Source: CAWBJP01 sp963789165
GTDB lineage: Bacteria > Actinomycetota > Acidimicrobiia > IMCC26256 > BP-133
NCBI GenBank assembly: GCA_963789165.1
Contig: CAWBJP010000007.1
Span: 558,001 to 622,000, forward strand
Length of the DNA stretch: 64,000 nucleotides
Direction: 5' to 3'
The notes beneath the pieces were generated by a model, which was given only the letters and a program-made list of their open reading frames with translations, searched no databases and was not told where the DNA came from. Each line of letters begins with the position of its first letter. Position 1 is the stretch's first letter. Below, in pieces: positions 36,816-44,417 of this stretch. The position numbers and the translations under genes are program-made.

Positions 36816-37869
36816 CGAGTACACACCCGAGCTGCGGCTGTCGCTGGGAGGGAAGAACGCCAGCCTGGGCGAGATGACCGGCGCCGGACTGGCCGTGCCG
36901 CCCGGCTTCGCCGTCACCACCGAGGCGTTCACCGCCCACCTGGCCGGAACCGCCCTGGCCCGGGAGGTGAAGGAGTTGCTGGCGGCGGCCGACCCCGGCG
37001 ACCCCGGAGCTCTGGAGCCGATCTCCGCCGCCGTGCGGAGCCGGGTCGAAGCGTGGCCGCTGGCCGCGGAGGTGGCCGAGGAGGTGGCCGCCGCCTATGA
37101 CCGCCTGTGCCAGCTGTCCGGCACCGAAGGCCTGCCCGTGGCCGTGCGGTCCTCGGCCACCTGCGAGGACGCCCCCGACGCCAGCTTCGCCGGCGAGCAC
37201 GACAGCTTCCTGTGGGTGCGCGGGGCGGCCGAGGTGGCCCGCCACGTGGTGCGGTGCTGGTCGAGCCTGTGGACGGCGCGGGCCATCTCCTACCGGGCCC
37301 AGACCGGCTATGCCGACACGGTGGTGGCCATGAGCGTGGGCGTCCAGAAGATGGTGCGGCCCATCGCCTCGGGCGTGGCCTTTACCCTCAATCCCACCAA
37401 CGGGGACCGGTCCCAGGTGGCCATCGACGCCAGCTGGGGCCTGGGCGAGCCCGTGGTCTCGGGCGAGGTGACGCCCGACAACTACCTGGTCGACAAGGTG
37501 CTGTGGGAGATCACCAGCCGGAAGGTCTCGAACAAGACCGTCGAGATGCGGGTGGAGGGCGACACCGTGACCCGGGTGGAGCTCACCGGCGAGCGGGCCA
37601 GCGGACCCTGCCTCACGGACGCCGAGATCAAGGCCGTGGCCCGCCTGGCCCGGGCGGCTGAACGCCACTACGGCTGCCCCCAGGACATCGAGTGGGCGCT
37701 CGACAGCGAGCTCCCGTCGCCGGACAACGTGGTCCTGCTCCAGTCCCGGCCGGAGACGGTCTGGAGCCGTCAGGCCCGCCAGCCGGTGGCCACCTCCACC
37801 AACGTCATGGACAGCATCGTCTCCACCCTGTGCGCTCCGATCCACACCCGTCCCCAATCGGCCCCTTAG
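36793..37869 (+). CDS. PEP-synthase-like ATP-binding subunit (phenylphosphate synthase beta/PpsB type)
   Basis: Protein of 358 residues, equal to the N-terminal ATP-grasp domain of PEP synthase alone: GGKNASLGEMTGAGLAVPPGFAVTT, AVRSSATCEDAPDASFAGEHDSFL, SGVAFTLNPTNGDRSQVAIDASWGLGE and the late HYGCPQDIEWALD...VVLLQSRPETVW. It has neither the phospho-His domain nor the PEP/pyruvate barrel. Anaerobic phenylphosphate synthase has the same split, with PpsB of about 40 kDa. It would transfer phosphate from ATP to the His of the next gene's product. ATG 36793. Using pyruvate as acceptor is unlikely without the barrel (inference). Confidence 0.9.
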   Translation: MPYVAHFDEYTPELRLSLGGKNASLGEMTGAGLAVPPGFAVTTEAFTAHLAGTALAREVKELLAAADPGDPGALEPISAAVRSRVEAWPLAAEVAEEVAAAYDRLCQLSGTEGLPVAVRSSATCEDAPDASFAGEHDSFLWVRGAAEVARHVVRCWSSLWTARAISYRAQTGYADTVVAMSVGVQKMVRPIASGVAFTLNPTNGDRSQVAIDASWGLGEPVVSGEVTPDNYLVDKVLWEITSRKVSNKTVEMRVEGDTVTRVELTGERASGPCLTDAEIKAVARLARAAERHYGCPQDIEWALDSELPSPDNVVLLQSRPETVWSRQARQPVATSTNVMDSIVSTLCAPIHTRPQSAP

Positions 37870-37889
37870 CGGAGAGAGAGGAACGAACG

Positions 37890-39707
37890 ATGAGCGACCG
37901 GTTCCCGAGCCCGTTCGAGATCGAGACGCCCCCCGGTGCCGAGGGGTGGGAGGAGCTCTACTCCTATTTCATGCTGTTCTCCGAGGACCGCCGGGCCTAC
38001 GAGGACTCCATGTTCTGGTTCCAGGACGGCATCCACTGGCCCACGGCCCTCACCCCCTGGGACGCCACCTTCTTCGAGTACGCCATCGCCGCCCTCTCGC
38101 AATACAACACCCGCCACTACCTCATCCCCCCCGCCCTCGGCGTCGACGCCCGCATCCTCAACGGCTACTGCTACCTGTCCCCCGTGGGGGTGGCCGACCC
38201 GGCCGAAATAGAGGCCCGGGTCCCCCACTTCCTGGAGCGGGCCGGCTTCTACTTCGGCAACTGGGACCGCCTCTACGGCCAGTGGATGGAGAAGATGCGG
38301 GCCCTCATCGAAGACATGGAGGCGGTGCGCTTCGAACCCCTGCCCGAGAAGGAGGACATCGAGGTCGTCACCGAGGGGCACGGGACGGGATCGGGGCTGG
38401 CCCTCGTCGTGTCCTACCACCGGCTGATCGACCTCGCCCTCAAGCTGTGGCAGTACCACTTCGAGTTCCTCAACCTGGGCTACGCCGCCTACCTCGACTA
38501 CTTCGGGTTCTGCAAGCAGGCCTTCCCCGGAATCCCCGACCTGTCCATCGCCAAGATGGTGGCGGGCGTGGACGTCGACCTCTTCCGGCCCGACGACGAG
38601 CTCAAGGCGCTGTCCCGGGCGGCGATCGAGCTCGGGGTGGAGAAGGCCTTCGCCGTCACCGACGACGCCGAAGCCGTGATGACCGAGCTCCGGTCGACTC
38701 CCGCCGGTCAGCAGTGGCTGGAACGGTTCGAGGGCGTGAAGCATCCCTGGTTCAACTTCTCCTCGGGCTCGGGCTTCTACCACACCGACCGGATCTGGAT
38801 CGAGCACCTGTCCATCCCCTTCGGATTCATCGGCAACTACGTGGCCAAGCTGGCCGCGGGCGAGAACATCGACCGGCCCGTCGAGCAGGTGCGGGCCGAA
38901 CGCGACCGGATCGCCGCCGAATACACCGAACTGCTCGCCACCGACGAGGACCGGGCCGCCTTCGCCGGCAAGCTGGGCCTGGCCCGGACCGTGTTCCCCT
39001 ACGTGGAGAACCACAACTTCTACGTCGAGCACTGGAGCCACTCGGTGCTGTGGCGCAAGATGCGCGACCTGGGCCGGGTGCTGGCCAAGGAGGGATTCGT
39101 CGCCGAGGTCGACGATGTCTTCTACCTCAAGCGCAACGAGATTCCCGACGCCCTCATCGACTACTACGCGGCCTGGGCCGTGGGGGTGTCGTCCCGCGGA
39201 CCGCAGTACTGGCCCCGGGAGGTGGAACGCCGCAAGGGCATCCTGAAGGCCTTGCGCCAGTGGTCGCCCCCCAAGGCCCTGGGCAACCCGCCCGAGGTGG
39301 TGACCGAGCCCTTCACCATCATGCTGTGGGGCATCACCTCCGAGTCGGTCAAGGCCTGGCTGGGCGGCGGTACCGATGCCAGCGGAGGTCTCTCGGGCTT
39401 CGCCGCCTCACCCGGCGTTGCCGAGGGCCCGGCCCGGGTCATCTTCTCCGCCGACCAGATCAACGAGGTGGAGGACGGCGAGATCCTGGTCGCACCCCTC
39501 ACCGCCCCGTCGTGGGCGCCCATCTTCGGCAAGATCGGAGCCACCGTCACCGACATCGGCGGCATGATGAGCCACGCCGCCATCGTCTGCCGGGAGTACG
39601 GCCTCCCGGCCGTGACCGGCACCGCCTTCGGCACCAGCCAGATCAAGACCGGCCAGCGGATCAGGGTCGACGGCAGCAACGGCACCGTCACCCTCCTGGA
39701 CGACTGA
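37890..39707 (+). CDS. PEP-synthase-like acceptor and phospho-His subunit (phenylphosphate synthase alpha/PpsA type)
   Basis: Protein of 605 residues from ATG 37890, with GGAGAGAGAGG upstream. The last 100 residues are the swivelling phospho-His domain: DGEILVAPLTAPSWAPIFG, then GGMMSHAAIVCREYG with His562, and GLPAVTGTAFG. The first 490 residues are mostly helical with aromatic-rich motifs (YEDSMFWFQDGIHWPTALTP, YVENHNFYVEHWSH) and would hold the acceptor, as in phenylphosphate synthase PpsA and rifampin phosphotransferase. It takes phosphate on His and passes it to a hydroxyl group. The PEP/pyruvate barrel is absent. The true acceptor is unknown; a phenol or catechol fits the operon. Confidence 0.88.
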   Translation: MSDRFPSPFEIETPPGAEGWEELYSYFMLFSEDRRAYEDSMFWFQDGIHWPTALTPWDATFFEYAIAALSQYNTRHYLIPPALGVDARILNGYCYLSPVGVADPAEIEARVPHFLERAGFYFGNWDRLYGQWMEKMRALIEDMEAVRFEPLPEKEDIEVVTEGHGTGSGLALVVSYHRLIDLALKLWQYHFEFLNLGYAAYLDYFGFCKQAFPGIPDLSIAKMVAGVDVDLFRPDDELKALSRAAIELGVEKAFAVTDDAEAVMTELRSTPAGQQWLERFEGVKHPWFNFSSGSGFYHTDRIWIEHLSIPFGFIGNYVAKLAAGENIDRPVEQVRAERDRIAAEYTELLATDEDRAAFAGKLGLARTVFPYVENHNFYVEHWSHSVLWRKMRDLGRVLAKEGFVAEVDDVFYLKRNEIPDALIDYYAAWAVGVSSRGPQYWPREVERRKGILKALRQWSPPKALGNPPEVVTEPFTIMLWGITSESVKAWLGGGTDASGGLSGFAASPGVAEGPARVIFSADQINEVEDGEILVAPLTAPSWAPIFGKIGATVTDIGGMMSHAAIVCREYGLPAVTGTAFGTSQIKTGQRIRVDGSNGTVTLLDD

Positions 39708-39721
39708 GGAGGCGAAAGTCG

Positions 39722-40978
39722 ATGCTGTCCGCCGAGCAGAACGAGGCCCTCACCCGGGTCGGGCCGGGGACGCCCATGGGCGACATGCTGCGCCGCTACT
39801 GGTACCCGGTGGCGCTGACCTCGGACCTGGACGAGTTCCCGGTCCGCAAGGCCCGTCTCCTGGGTGAGGACTTCGCCGTGTTCAAGACGCCGTCGGGACG
39901 CTACGGCATCCTGGGGGAGCACTGCCCCCACCGCCGGGCGTCCCTGGTCTACGGCATCGTGGAGGAGGATGGGCTGCGCTGCGGCTACCACGGCTGGCTC
40001 TTCGACTGCGACGGCGCCTGCGTGGACCAGCCGGCCGAGCCGGACAAGTCCGTGTTCAAGGACCGTGTCGTGGCCCAGGCCGGCAGGGCCGAGGAGCTGG
40101 GGGGTCTGGTGTGGGCCTACATCGGGCCCGACCCAGTCCCCCAACTGCCCCGCTACGACGTGTACGTCATGGACGGCCTCCGGGACATCGGCCACGCCCA
40201 GCTGCCCTGCAGCTGGCTCCAGATCATGGAGAACGCCGTCGACCCCCACCACGTGGAATGGCTCCACGGGCGCTACTTCGCCTTCCTGGCCGAGCAGAAG
40301 GGCTTCGAGGCGCCGCCCAGCTTCCAGCGCAAGCACGTCAAGATCGCCTTCGACCCCTTCGAGCACGGCATCATCAAGCGCCGCCTGTACGAGGGCCAGA
40401 GCGAGGACGCCGACGACTGGAAGGTCGGCCACCCTTTGGTGTTCCCCTACAAGATGCGGGTGGGCGGCGCCTACATCGAGCAGATGCAGATCCGGGTGCC
40501 GGTGGACGACACCACCACCTGGTTCATCCTCTACACCGTCCACTGCCCGCCGGGGGTGGCGATCCCCGACCAGGCGTCGATCCCCGCCTACGAGGTCCCC
40601 TTCCTGGACGAGAACGGCCGGCACATCACCGACTACGTCGAGGGTCAAGACATCATGGCCTGGGTGACCCAGGGTCCGATCACGGACCGGACGGTGGAGC
40701 ACATCGGGAAGTCCGACATCGGCATCGTCACCATGCGCCGGATGTACCGGGAGCAGATGGCGGCCGTGGCCGAGGGCCGCGATCCACTGGCCGTCATCCG
40801 GGAGCCCCACGAGCGCATCAACCTGCCCTCCGAGAAGGACAAGTTCGGGGCCCGCTGGGAGGACTTCGCCGTCCAGTGGATCAGCCAGGGGTTCGCCCGC
40901 TACAGCCCCCAGCGCGACGCCCTGCTCAAGCTCCACCTCGACGCCGCCGCGGCGCGGGACAGCCAGGGCGTTGGCTGA
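39722..40978 (+). CDS. Rieske non-heme iron oxygenase, catalytic subunit
   Basis: Protein of 418 residues, ATG 39722. The N-terminus PMGDMLRRYWYPVAL and the Rieske ligands Cys68/His70 (GEHCPHRRASL) and Cys87/His90 (CGYHGWLFD) are those of the phthalate 4,5-dioxygenase/phenoxybenzoate dioxygenase/O-demethylase group. The mononuclear iron motif is ENAVDPHHVEWLHG. It hydroxylates or O-demethylates an aromatic ring using O2 and electrons from a ferredoxin/reductase. No reductase gene is near; the Rieske ferredoxin at 28525-28926 may serve. It follows the phosphotransferase pair by 14 nt, so it may act on the phosphorylated compound or make the phenol that is phosphorylated. Confidence 0.93.
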   Translation: MLSAEQNEALTRVGPGTPMGDMLRRYWYPVALTSDLDEFPVRKARLLGEDFAVFKTPSGRYGILGEHCPHRRASLVYGIVEEDGLRCGYHGWLFDCDGACVDQPAEPDKSVFKDRVVAQAGRAEELGGLVWAYIGPDPVPQLPRYDVYVMDGLRDIGHAQLPCSWLQIMENAVDPHHVEWLHGRYFAFLAEQKGFEAPPSFQRKHVKIAFDPFEHGIIKRRLYEGQSEDADDWKVGHPLVFPYKMRVGGAYIEQMQIRVPVDDTTTWFILYTVHCPPGVAIPDQASIPAYEVPFLDENGRHITDYVEGQDIMAWVTQGPITDRTVEHIGKSDIGIVTMRRMYREQMAAVAEGRDPLAVIREPHERINLPSEKDKFGARWEDFAVQWISQGFARYSPQRDALLKLHLDAAAARDSQGVG

Positions 40979-41189
40979 ATCGCGCTGGTTCGCCCACGAC
41001 GCCATGGCCCATGCGGTGGATTCGCCGTCCTTCTGTCCCCGGTGCGGGGCGGGGGTGACGGGCGATGGCGGCTTGGTGGTCGAGTACTGGACGGGCGACG
41101 AGCGGGTGTTCCACTGCTGGTGCCGGTCGTGCGGGTGGGCCGGCGACGTGACCTCTGTCGAGCGGATGATCGGCCACGAGGCCGAGTGA
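40971..41189 (+). CDS. Small zinc-ribbon protein
   Basis: Protein of 72 residues with two Cys pairs, CPRCGAG and CWCRSCGWAG, spaced like a zinc ribbon. TTG 40971 overlaps the oxygenase stop by 8 nt; ATG 41004 would lose the first 11 residues and has no better ribosome site. It lies between the Rieske oxygenase and tautomerase genes. Function is unknown; a rubredoxin-like electron carrier or an assembly factor is possible, but the Cys pattern is not that of rubredoxin in full. Confidence 0.65.
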   Translation: MAESRWFAHDAMAHAVDSPSFCPRCGAGVTGDGGLVVEYWTGDERVFHCWCRSCGWAGDVTSVERMIGHEAE

Positions 41190-41199
41190 GGAGCGGAAC

Positions 41200-41438
41200 A
41201 TGCCACTGATCAACGTGCACTTGGCGGCCGGGCGGACCGACGAGCAGAAGAAGGCGCTCATGGCCGCTCTGACCCAGGCCGCCCAGGACTCCATCGGGGC
41301 GCCGCTGGCCTCCATCCGGGTGTGGATCACCGAGATGCAGCCGACGGAGTTCATGGCCGGTGGCGAGCTGATGGCCGACCGGCTGTCATCCGGGGGGACA
41401 CCCCCGACCCCCGGGCGAAGGCGGCCACAGGATCGTGA
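41200..41438 (+). CDS. 4-oxalocrotonate tautomerase family protein, one frameshift
   Basis: The product begins MPLINVHLAAGRTDEQKKALM, with the catalytic Pro2 (PLINV after Met) of the tautomerase superfamily, and has RVWITEMQPTEF. As given, the frame runs on without a stop far into the next genes. If one base is missing near 41384 (GG for GGG), the frame ends at TGA 41436-41438, which overlaps the next start as GTGA, like the other junctions here. The repaired protein is about 79 residues. It would turn 2-hydroxymuconate into 2-oxohex-3-enedioate for the decarboxylase. Confidence 0.85.
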
Positions 41439-42859
41439 TCCCCCACGTCATCGACGGGGAGGCCCGCAAGTCCTCGGACGGTCGCACCTTCGAGACCGTC
41501 GACCCGTGGCGCCAGGCGCCCTGGGAGGAGGTCGCCCTCGCCACCCGGGACGACGTGGACGCGGCGGTGTCCGCCGCCCGCCGGGCCTTCGACGACGGGC
41601 CGTGGCCCAGGATGGGCGCCGCCGAGCGGGGCCGGATCCTCCACCGCCTGGCCGAGCTCATCGAGGCCCATACGGAGGACTTGGCCGAGGCCGACACCTC
41701 AGACATGGGCAAGCCTCTGGCCGACATGCGCCACAAGGACGTCCCCCGGGCGGCCCAGAACTTCCGCTTCTTCGCCGACCACGCCCGCCTGTCCACCGCC
41801 GACGTCTATCCGATGGACTCGCCCCACCACGCCTACACCCGCTACGAGCCGGTGGGGGTGGTGGCCGCCATCGCCCCCTGGAACTTCCCCTTGATGCTGG
41901 AGACCTGGAAGGTGGCGCCCCCGCTGGCCTGGGGCAACACGGTGGTACTGAAGCCCGCCGAGGACACGCCGGCTTCAGCCTCGCTGCTGGCCTCGCTGGC
42001 TCTGGAGGCGGGGATGCCACCCGGGGTCCTCAACGTCGTCCAGGGTTTCGGGCCCGACTCCGCCGGCCAGTGGCTGACCGAGCACAAGGAAGTCGACCGC
42101 ATCACCTTCACCGGCGAGTCGGCCACCGGGCGGGCCATCGCCCGGGCGGCGGCGGCCAATCTCACACCGGTCAGCTTCGAGCTGGGCGGCAAGGGCGCCA
42201 ATCTCGTCTTCGCCGACGCCGACCTGGACAGGGCGGTGGGCTGGTCGCTCAAGGCCATCTTCACCAACGCCGGCCAGGTGTGCCTGGCCGGGAGCCGGCT
42301 CTACGTCGAGCGCCCGGTGTACGACGACTTCCTCGGGCGCTTCGTGGCGGCCGCTTCTGCCATGCGCTGCGGCGACCCCCGGGAGCCCGCCACCGAGATC
42401 GGGCCGCTGTCGTCGAAGACCCACTACGACAAGGTCACCGGTTTCCTGGAGGGCATCGCCGACGGCAGCTGGATCCTGTGCGGCGGGGCGGCGGACGACG
42501 GCACCTGGGTGGTGCGCCCCACCGTGGTGGTGAACGCCCCCGAAGACTCCCGCCTGTGCCGGGAGGAGATCTTCGGCCCCGTGGTCACAGTGGCGCCCTT
42601 CGACTCGGAGGACGAGGCCGTGGGCCTGGCCAACGACACCCCCTACGGCCTCAACGCCATGCTCTTCACCGAGAACGTGCGCCGGGCCCACCGGGTGGCG
42701 GCCGCGCTGCGGGCGGGCACGGTCTGGGTCAACTGCTTCTTCGTGCGCGACCTGCGGGCCCCCTTCGGCGGCGTGGGCGACTCGGGCATCGGCCGGGAGG
42801 GCGGCGACTTCTCCCGGGAGTTCTGCACGGAACCCAAAGCCATCGTCATGGAGCTGTGA
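41435..42859 (+). CDS. dmpC: 2-hydroxymuconic semialdehyde dehydrogenase (ALDH family)
   Basis: Protein of 474 residues, GTG 41435. It is a class I aldehyde dehydrogenase: NAD site APWNFPLMLETWK and FTGESATGRAIA, catalytic Glu249 in FELGGKGAN and Cys283 in AGQVCLAGSR, and the C-terminal FGGVGDSGIGREGGDF. Family alone does not give the substrate, but its position between the tautomerase and the extradiol dioxygenases points to 2-hydroxymuconic semialdehyde. No hydrolase (DmpD) is present, so this dehydrogenase should carry the whole flux. The stop overlaps the next start (GTGA). Confidence 0.93.
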   Translation: MIPHVIDGEARKSSDGRTFETVDPWRQAPWEEVALATRDDVDAAVSAARRAFDDGPWPRMGAAERGRILHRLAELIEAHTEDLAEADTSDMGKPLADMRHKDVPRAAQNFRFFADHARLSTADVYPMDSPHHAYTRYEPVGVVAAIAPWNFPLMLETWKVAPPLAWGNTVVLKPAEDTPASASLLASLALEAGMPPGVLNVVQGFGPDSAGQWLTEHKEVDRITFTGESATGRAIARAAAANLTPVSFELGGKGANLVFADADLDRAVGWSLKAIFTNAGQVCLAGSRLYVERPVYDDFLGRFVAAASAMRCGDPREPATEIGPLSSKTHYDKVTGFLEGIADGSWILCGGAADDGTWVVRPTVVVNAPEDSRLCREEIFGPVVTVAPFDSEDEAVGLANDTPYGLNAMLFTENVRRAHRVAAALRAGTVWVNCFFVRDLRAPFGGVGDSGIGREGGDFSREFCTEPKAIVMEL

Positions 42860-43521
42860 CCCGCGTCCCCGGGGTCCCCGTCTCCGGGCTCCTCCTCGAC
42901 GTCGGTGGCGTGGTCATCCGCCACGCCTTCGAGCTGCGGGACCTCATCGAGGCCAGGCTCGGCCTGGCCCCGGGGGCAATCGAACGGGGCGGCCCCTTCG
43001 GGCCGGCGCCCGACCCCGACTGGGACCGGGTGGAGCGGCGTGAGCTGTCCGAGACGGCGTACTGGACGGCGTGGACGGAGGAGATCGGCCGCCTGGCCGG
43101 GCGTCCCGAGCTCACGGTCCAGGAGCTGTGGCCGATGACCTACGCCGGCCCCGAGGAGGAGTTCCTCCGCCCCGAGATCGTCGCCCTGGTGGACGAGGCG
43201 GCCGCCGCCGGCATCCGCACGGCCATGCTCTCCAACGACCTCACCACCTACCACGGCGCCGGCTGGGTGGACGAGGTCCCGTTCTTCCGGCGCATCGGGA
43301 CCTTCTTCGATGCGGCCTCGCTCGGCGCCCGCAAGCCCGCCCCGGTCGCCTACACCGCCGCCGTCGACCGGCTCAGCCTTCCCGCCGGCGCCGTGCTGTT
43401 CGTCGACGATCTCCCCGAGAACGTCACCGGGGCTGAGACCGCCGGGCTGCCGGCGGTGCTCTTCGACCTCGCCGACCCAGCCGGCAGCACCGCCGTGGTC
43501 CGCAAAGAACTCGGGCTCTGA
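42856..43521 (+). CDS. HAD-superfamily hydrolase (subfamily IA)
   Basis: Protein of 221 residues, GTG 42856. Motif 1 is LLLDVGGVVIRH, motif 2 is in TAMLSNDLT, motif 3 is GARKPAP and motif 4 is VLFVDDLPENV. The first motif reads DVGG, with Gly where many phosphatases have the second Asp, as also in several IA enzymes of unknown or altered activity. It could be a second phosphatase for the pathway, a haloacid-like hydrolase, or unrelated. It is joined to the ALDH gene by a GTGA overlap. Confidence 0.88.
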   Translation: MTRVPGVPVSGLLLDVGGVVIRHAFELRDLIEARLGLAPGAIERGGPFGPAPDPDWDRVERRELSETAYWTAWTEEIGRLAGRPELTVQELWPMTYAGPEEEFLRPEIVALVDEAAAAGIRTAMLSNDLTTYHGAGWVDEVPFFRRIGTFFDAASLGARKPAPVAYTAAVDRLSLPAGAVLFVDDLPENVTGAETAGLPAVLFDLADPAGSTAVVRKELGL

Positions 43522-43531
43522 AGGAGGCGCC

Positions 43532-44270
43532 ATGCCCGGATACGTGATTATGGACGCCGAGGTCACTGACCCTGACGGCTACGAGGAGTTCAAGCGCCTG
43601 GCCTCCGCCGCCATCGCCGACCATGGCGGCCGGTACCTGGTGCGCGGCGGCGCCTTGGAGGTCCTGGAGGGTGAGTGGCATCCCCGCCTCGTCCTGCTCG
43701 AGTTCGACACCCTCGACACCGCCCTGCGCTTCTACAACTCCGACGCCTACCAGGCGGCCCGGGAGATCCGCCTCAAGACCGCCACCGCCCGGGTGGCGGC
43801 CGTGGACGGCACCGGCGACGAGCGCGGGCGCATGGAATCCCTCATCCGCCGTTACTTCGACGCCTGCAACGCCGCCGACGTCGAGGGCATCGCCGCCTGC
43901 TTCGTGCCCGACGCCGTCCATTACTTCCCGCCCGGCATGTACGACGGGCCTTTCCGCGGCGCGACGACCATCGGTGAGAAGTGGCGCAAGGCAGTGGAGA
44001 CCATCGGTTCCTACTGGACCATCGACCGGATGATCTGCGATCCCGGCAGCGCGCCAGGCCGTGATCGAATGGACCCACTTCAAGACCAAGGACGGCAAGG
44101 TTCTCCGGGGCGACGAGTGGTACGTCTTCGACGCCGCCACCGGGCTCATCTCCGAGATCCGGGCCTACTACGCCTCGCCCCAGGACCCCGCCCTGGACCG
44201 CCTCGAGCTGGGCGGTTACAACTACGCCGCCAGCGGCTACGCCCTGGAGCCGCCCCCAGGCGAGCGCTGA
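43532..44270 (+). CDS. DUF1330 - SnoaL-like two-domain protein, one frameshift
   Basis: From ATG 43532, with AAGGAGG close by. Residues 1-95 are DUF1330, a dimeric alpha-beta-barrel domain (GGRYLVRGGALEVLEGEWHPRL, FYNSDAYQAAREIR). From about residue 103 a SnoaL/NTF2-like domain follows (MESLIRRYFDACNAADVEGIA...YFPPGMYDGPFRG). A +1 shift near 44050 leads to the rest (QAVIEWTHFKTKDGKVLRGDEWYVFD) and TGA 44270. The two domains run on without a stop, so this is a fusion or two genes whose separating stop was lost by error. Role unknown; both folds bind small aromatic or polyketide-like compounds. Last gene of the rightward operon. Confidence 0.75.
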
Positions 44271-44417
44271 GCCTCGCCGGAGGGCAACCTCGCTCCCGGG
44301 AGCGTCAGACGTTGACGTCGACGACCACCCGGGCCCCGTAGGGCTACGCCACTTTCGTCACCAAGACCGAGGAGCTCCTTGGCGGCATCCGTTGAACGCT
44401 CCTGGTTTGGCGGAACC

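Noticed and set aside
36793..39707. Plain phosphoenolpyruvate synthase
   Set aside because: The C-terminal PEP/pyruvate barrel is not encoded, and the acceptor region resembles phenylphosphate synthase alpha; gluconeogenic function is unlikely.
41200..43521. 773-residue open frame apparently fusing tautomerase, an unknown region and a HAD hydrolase
   Set aside because: The middle is the ALDH gene in the wrong frame. A one-base deletion near 41384 explains the run-on, and the real stop overlaps the ALDH start.
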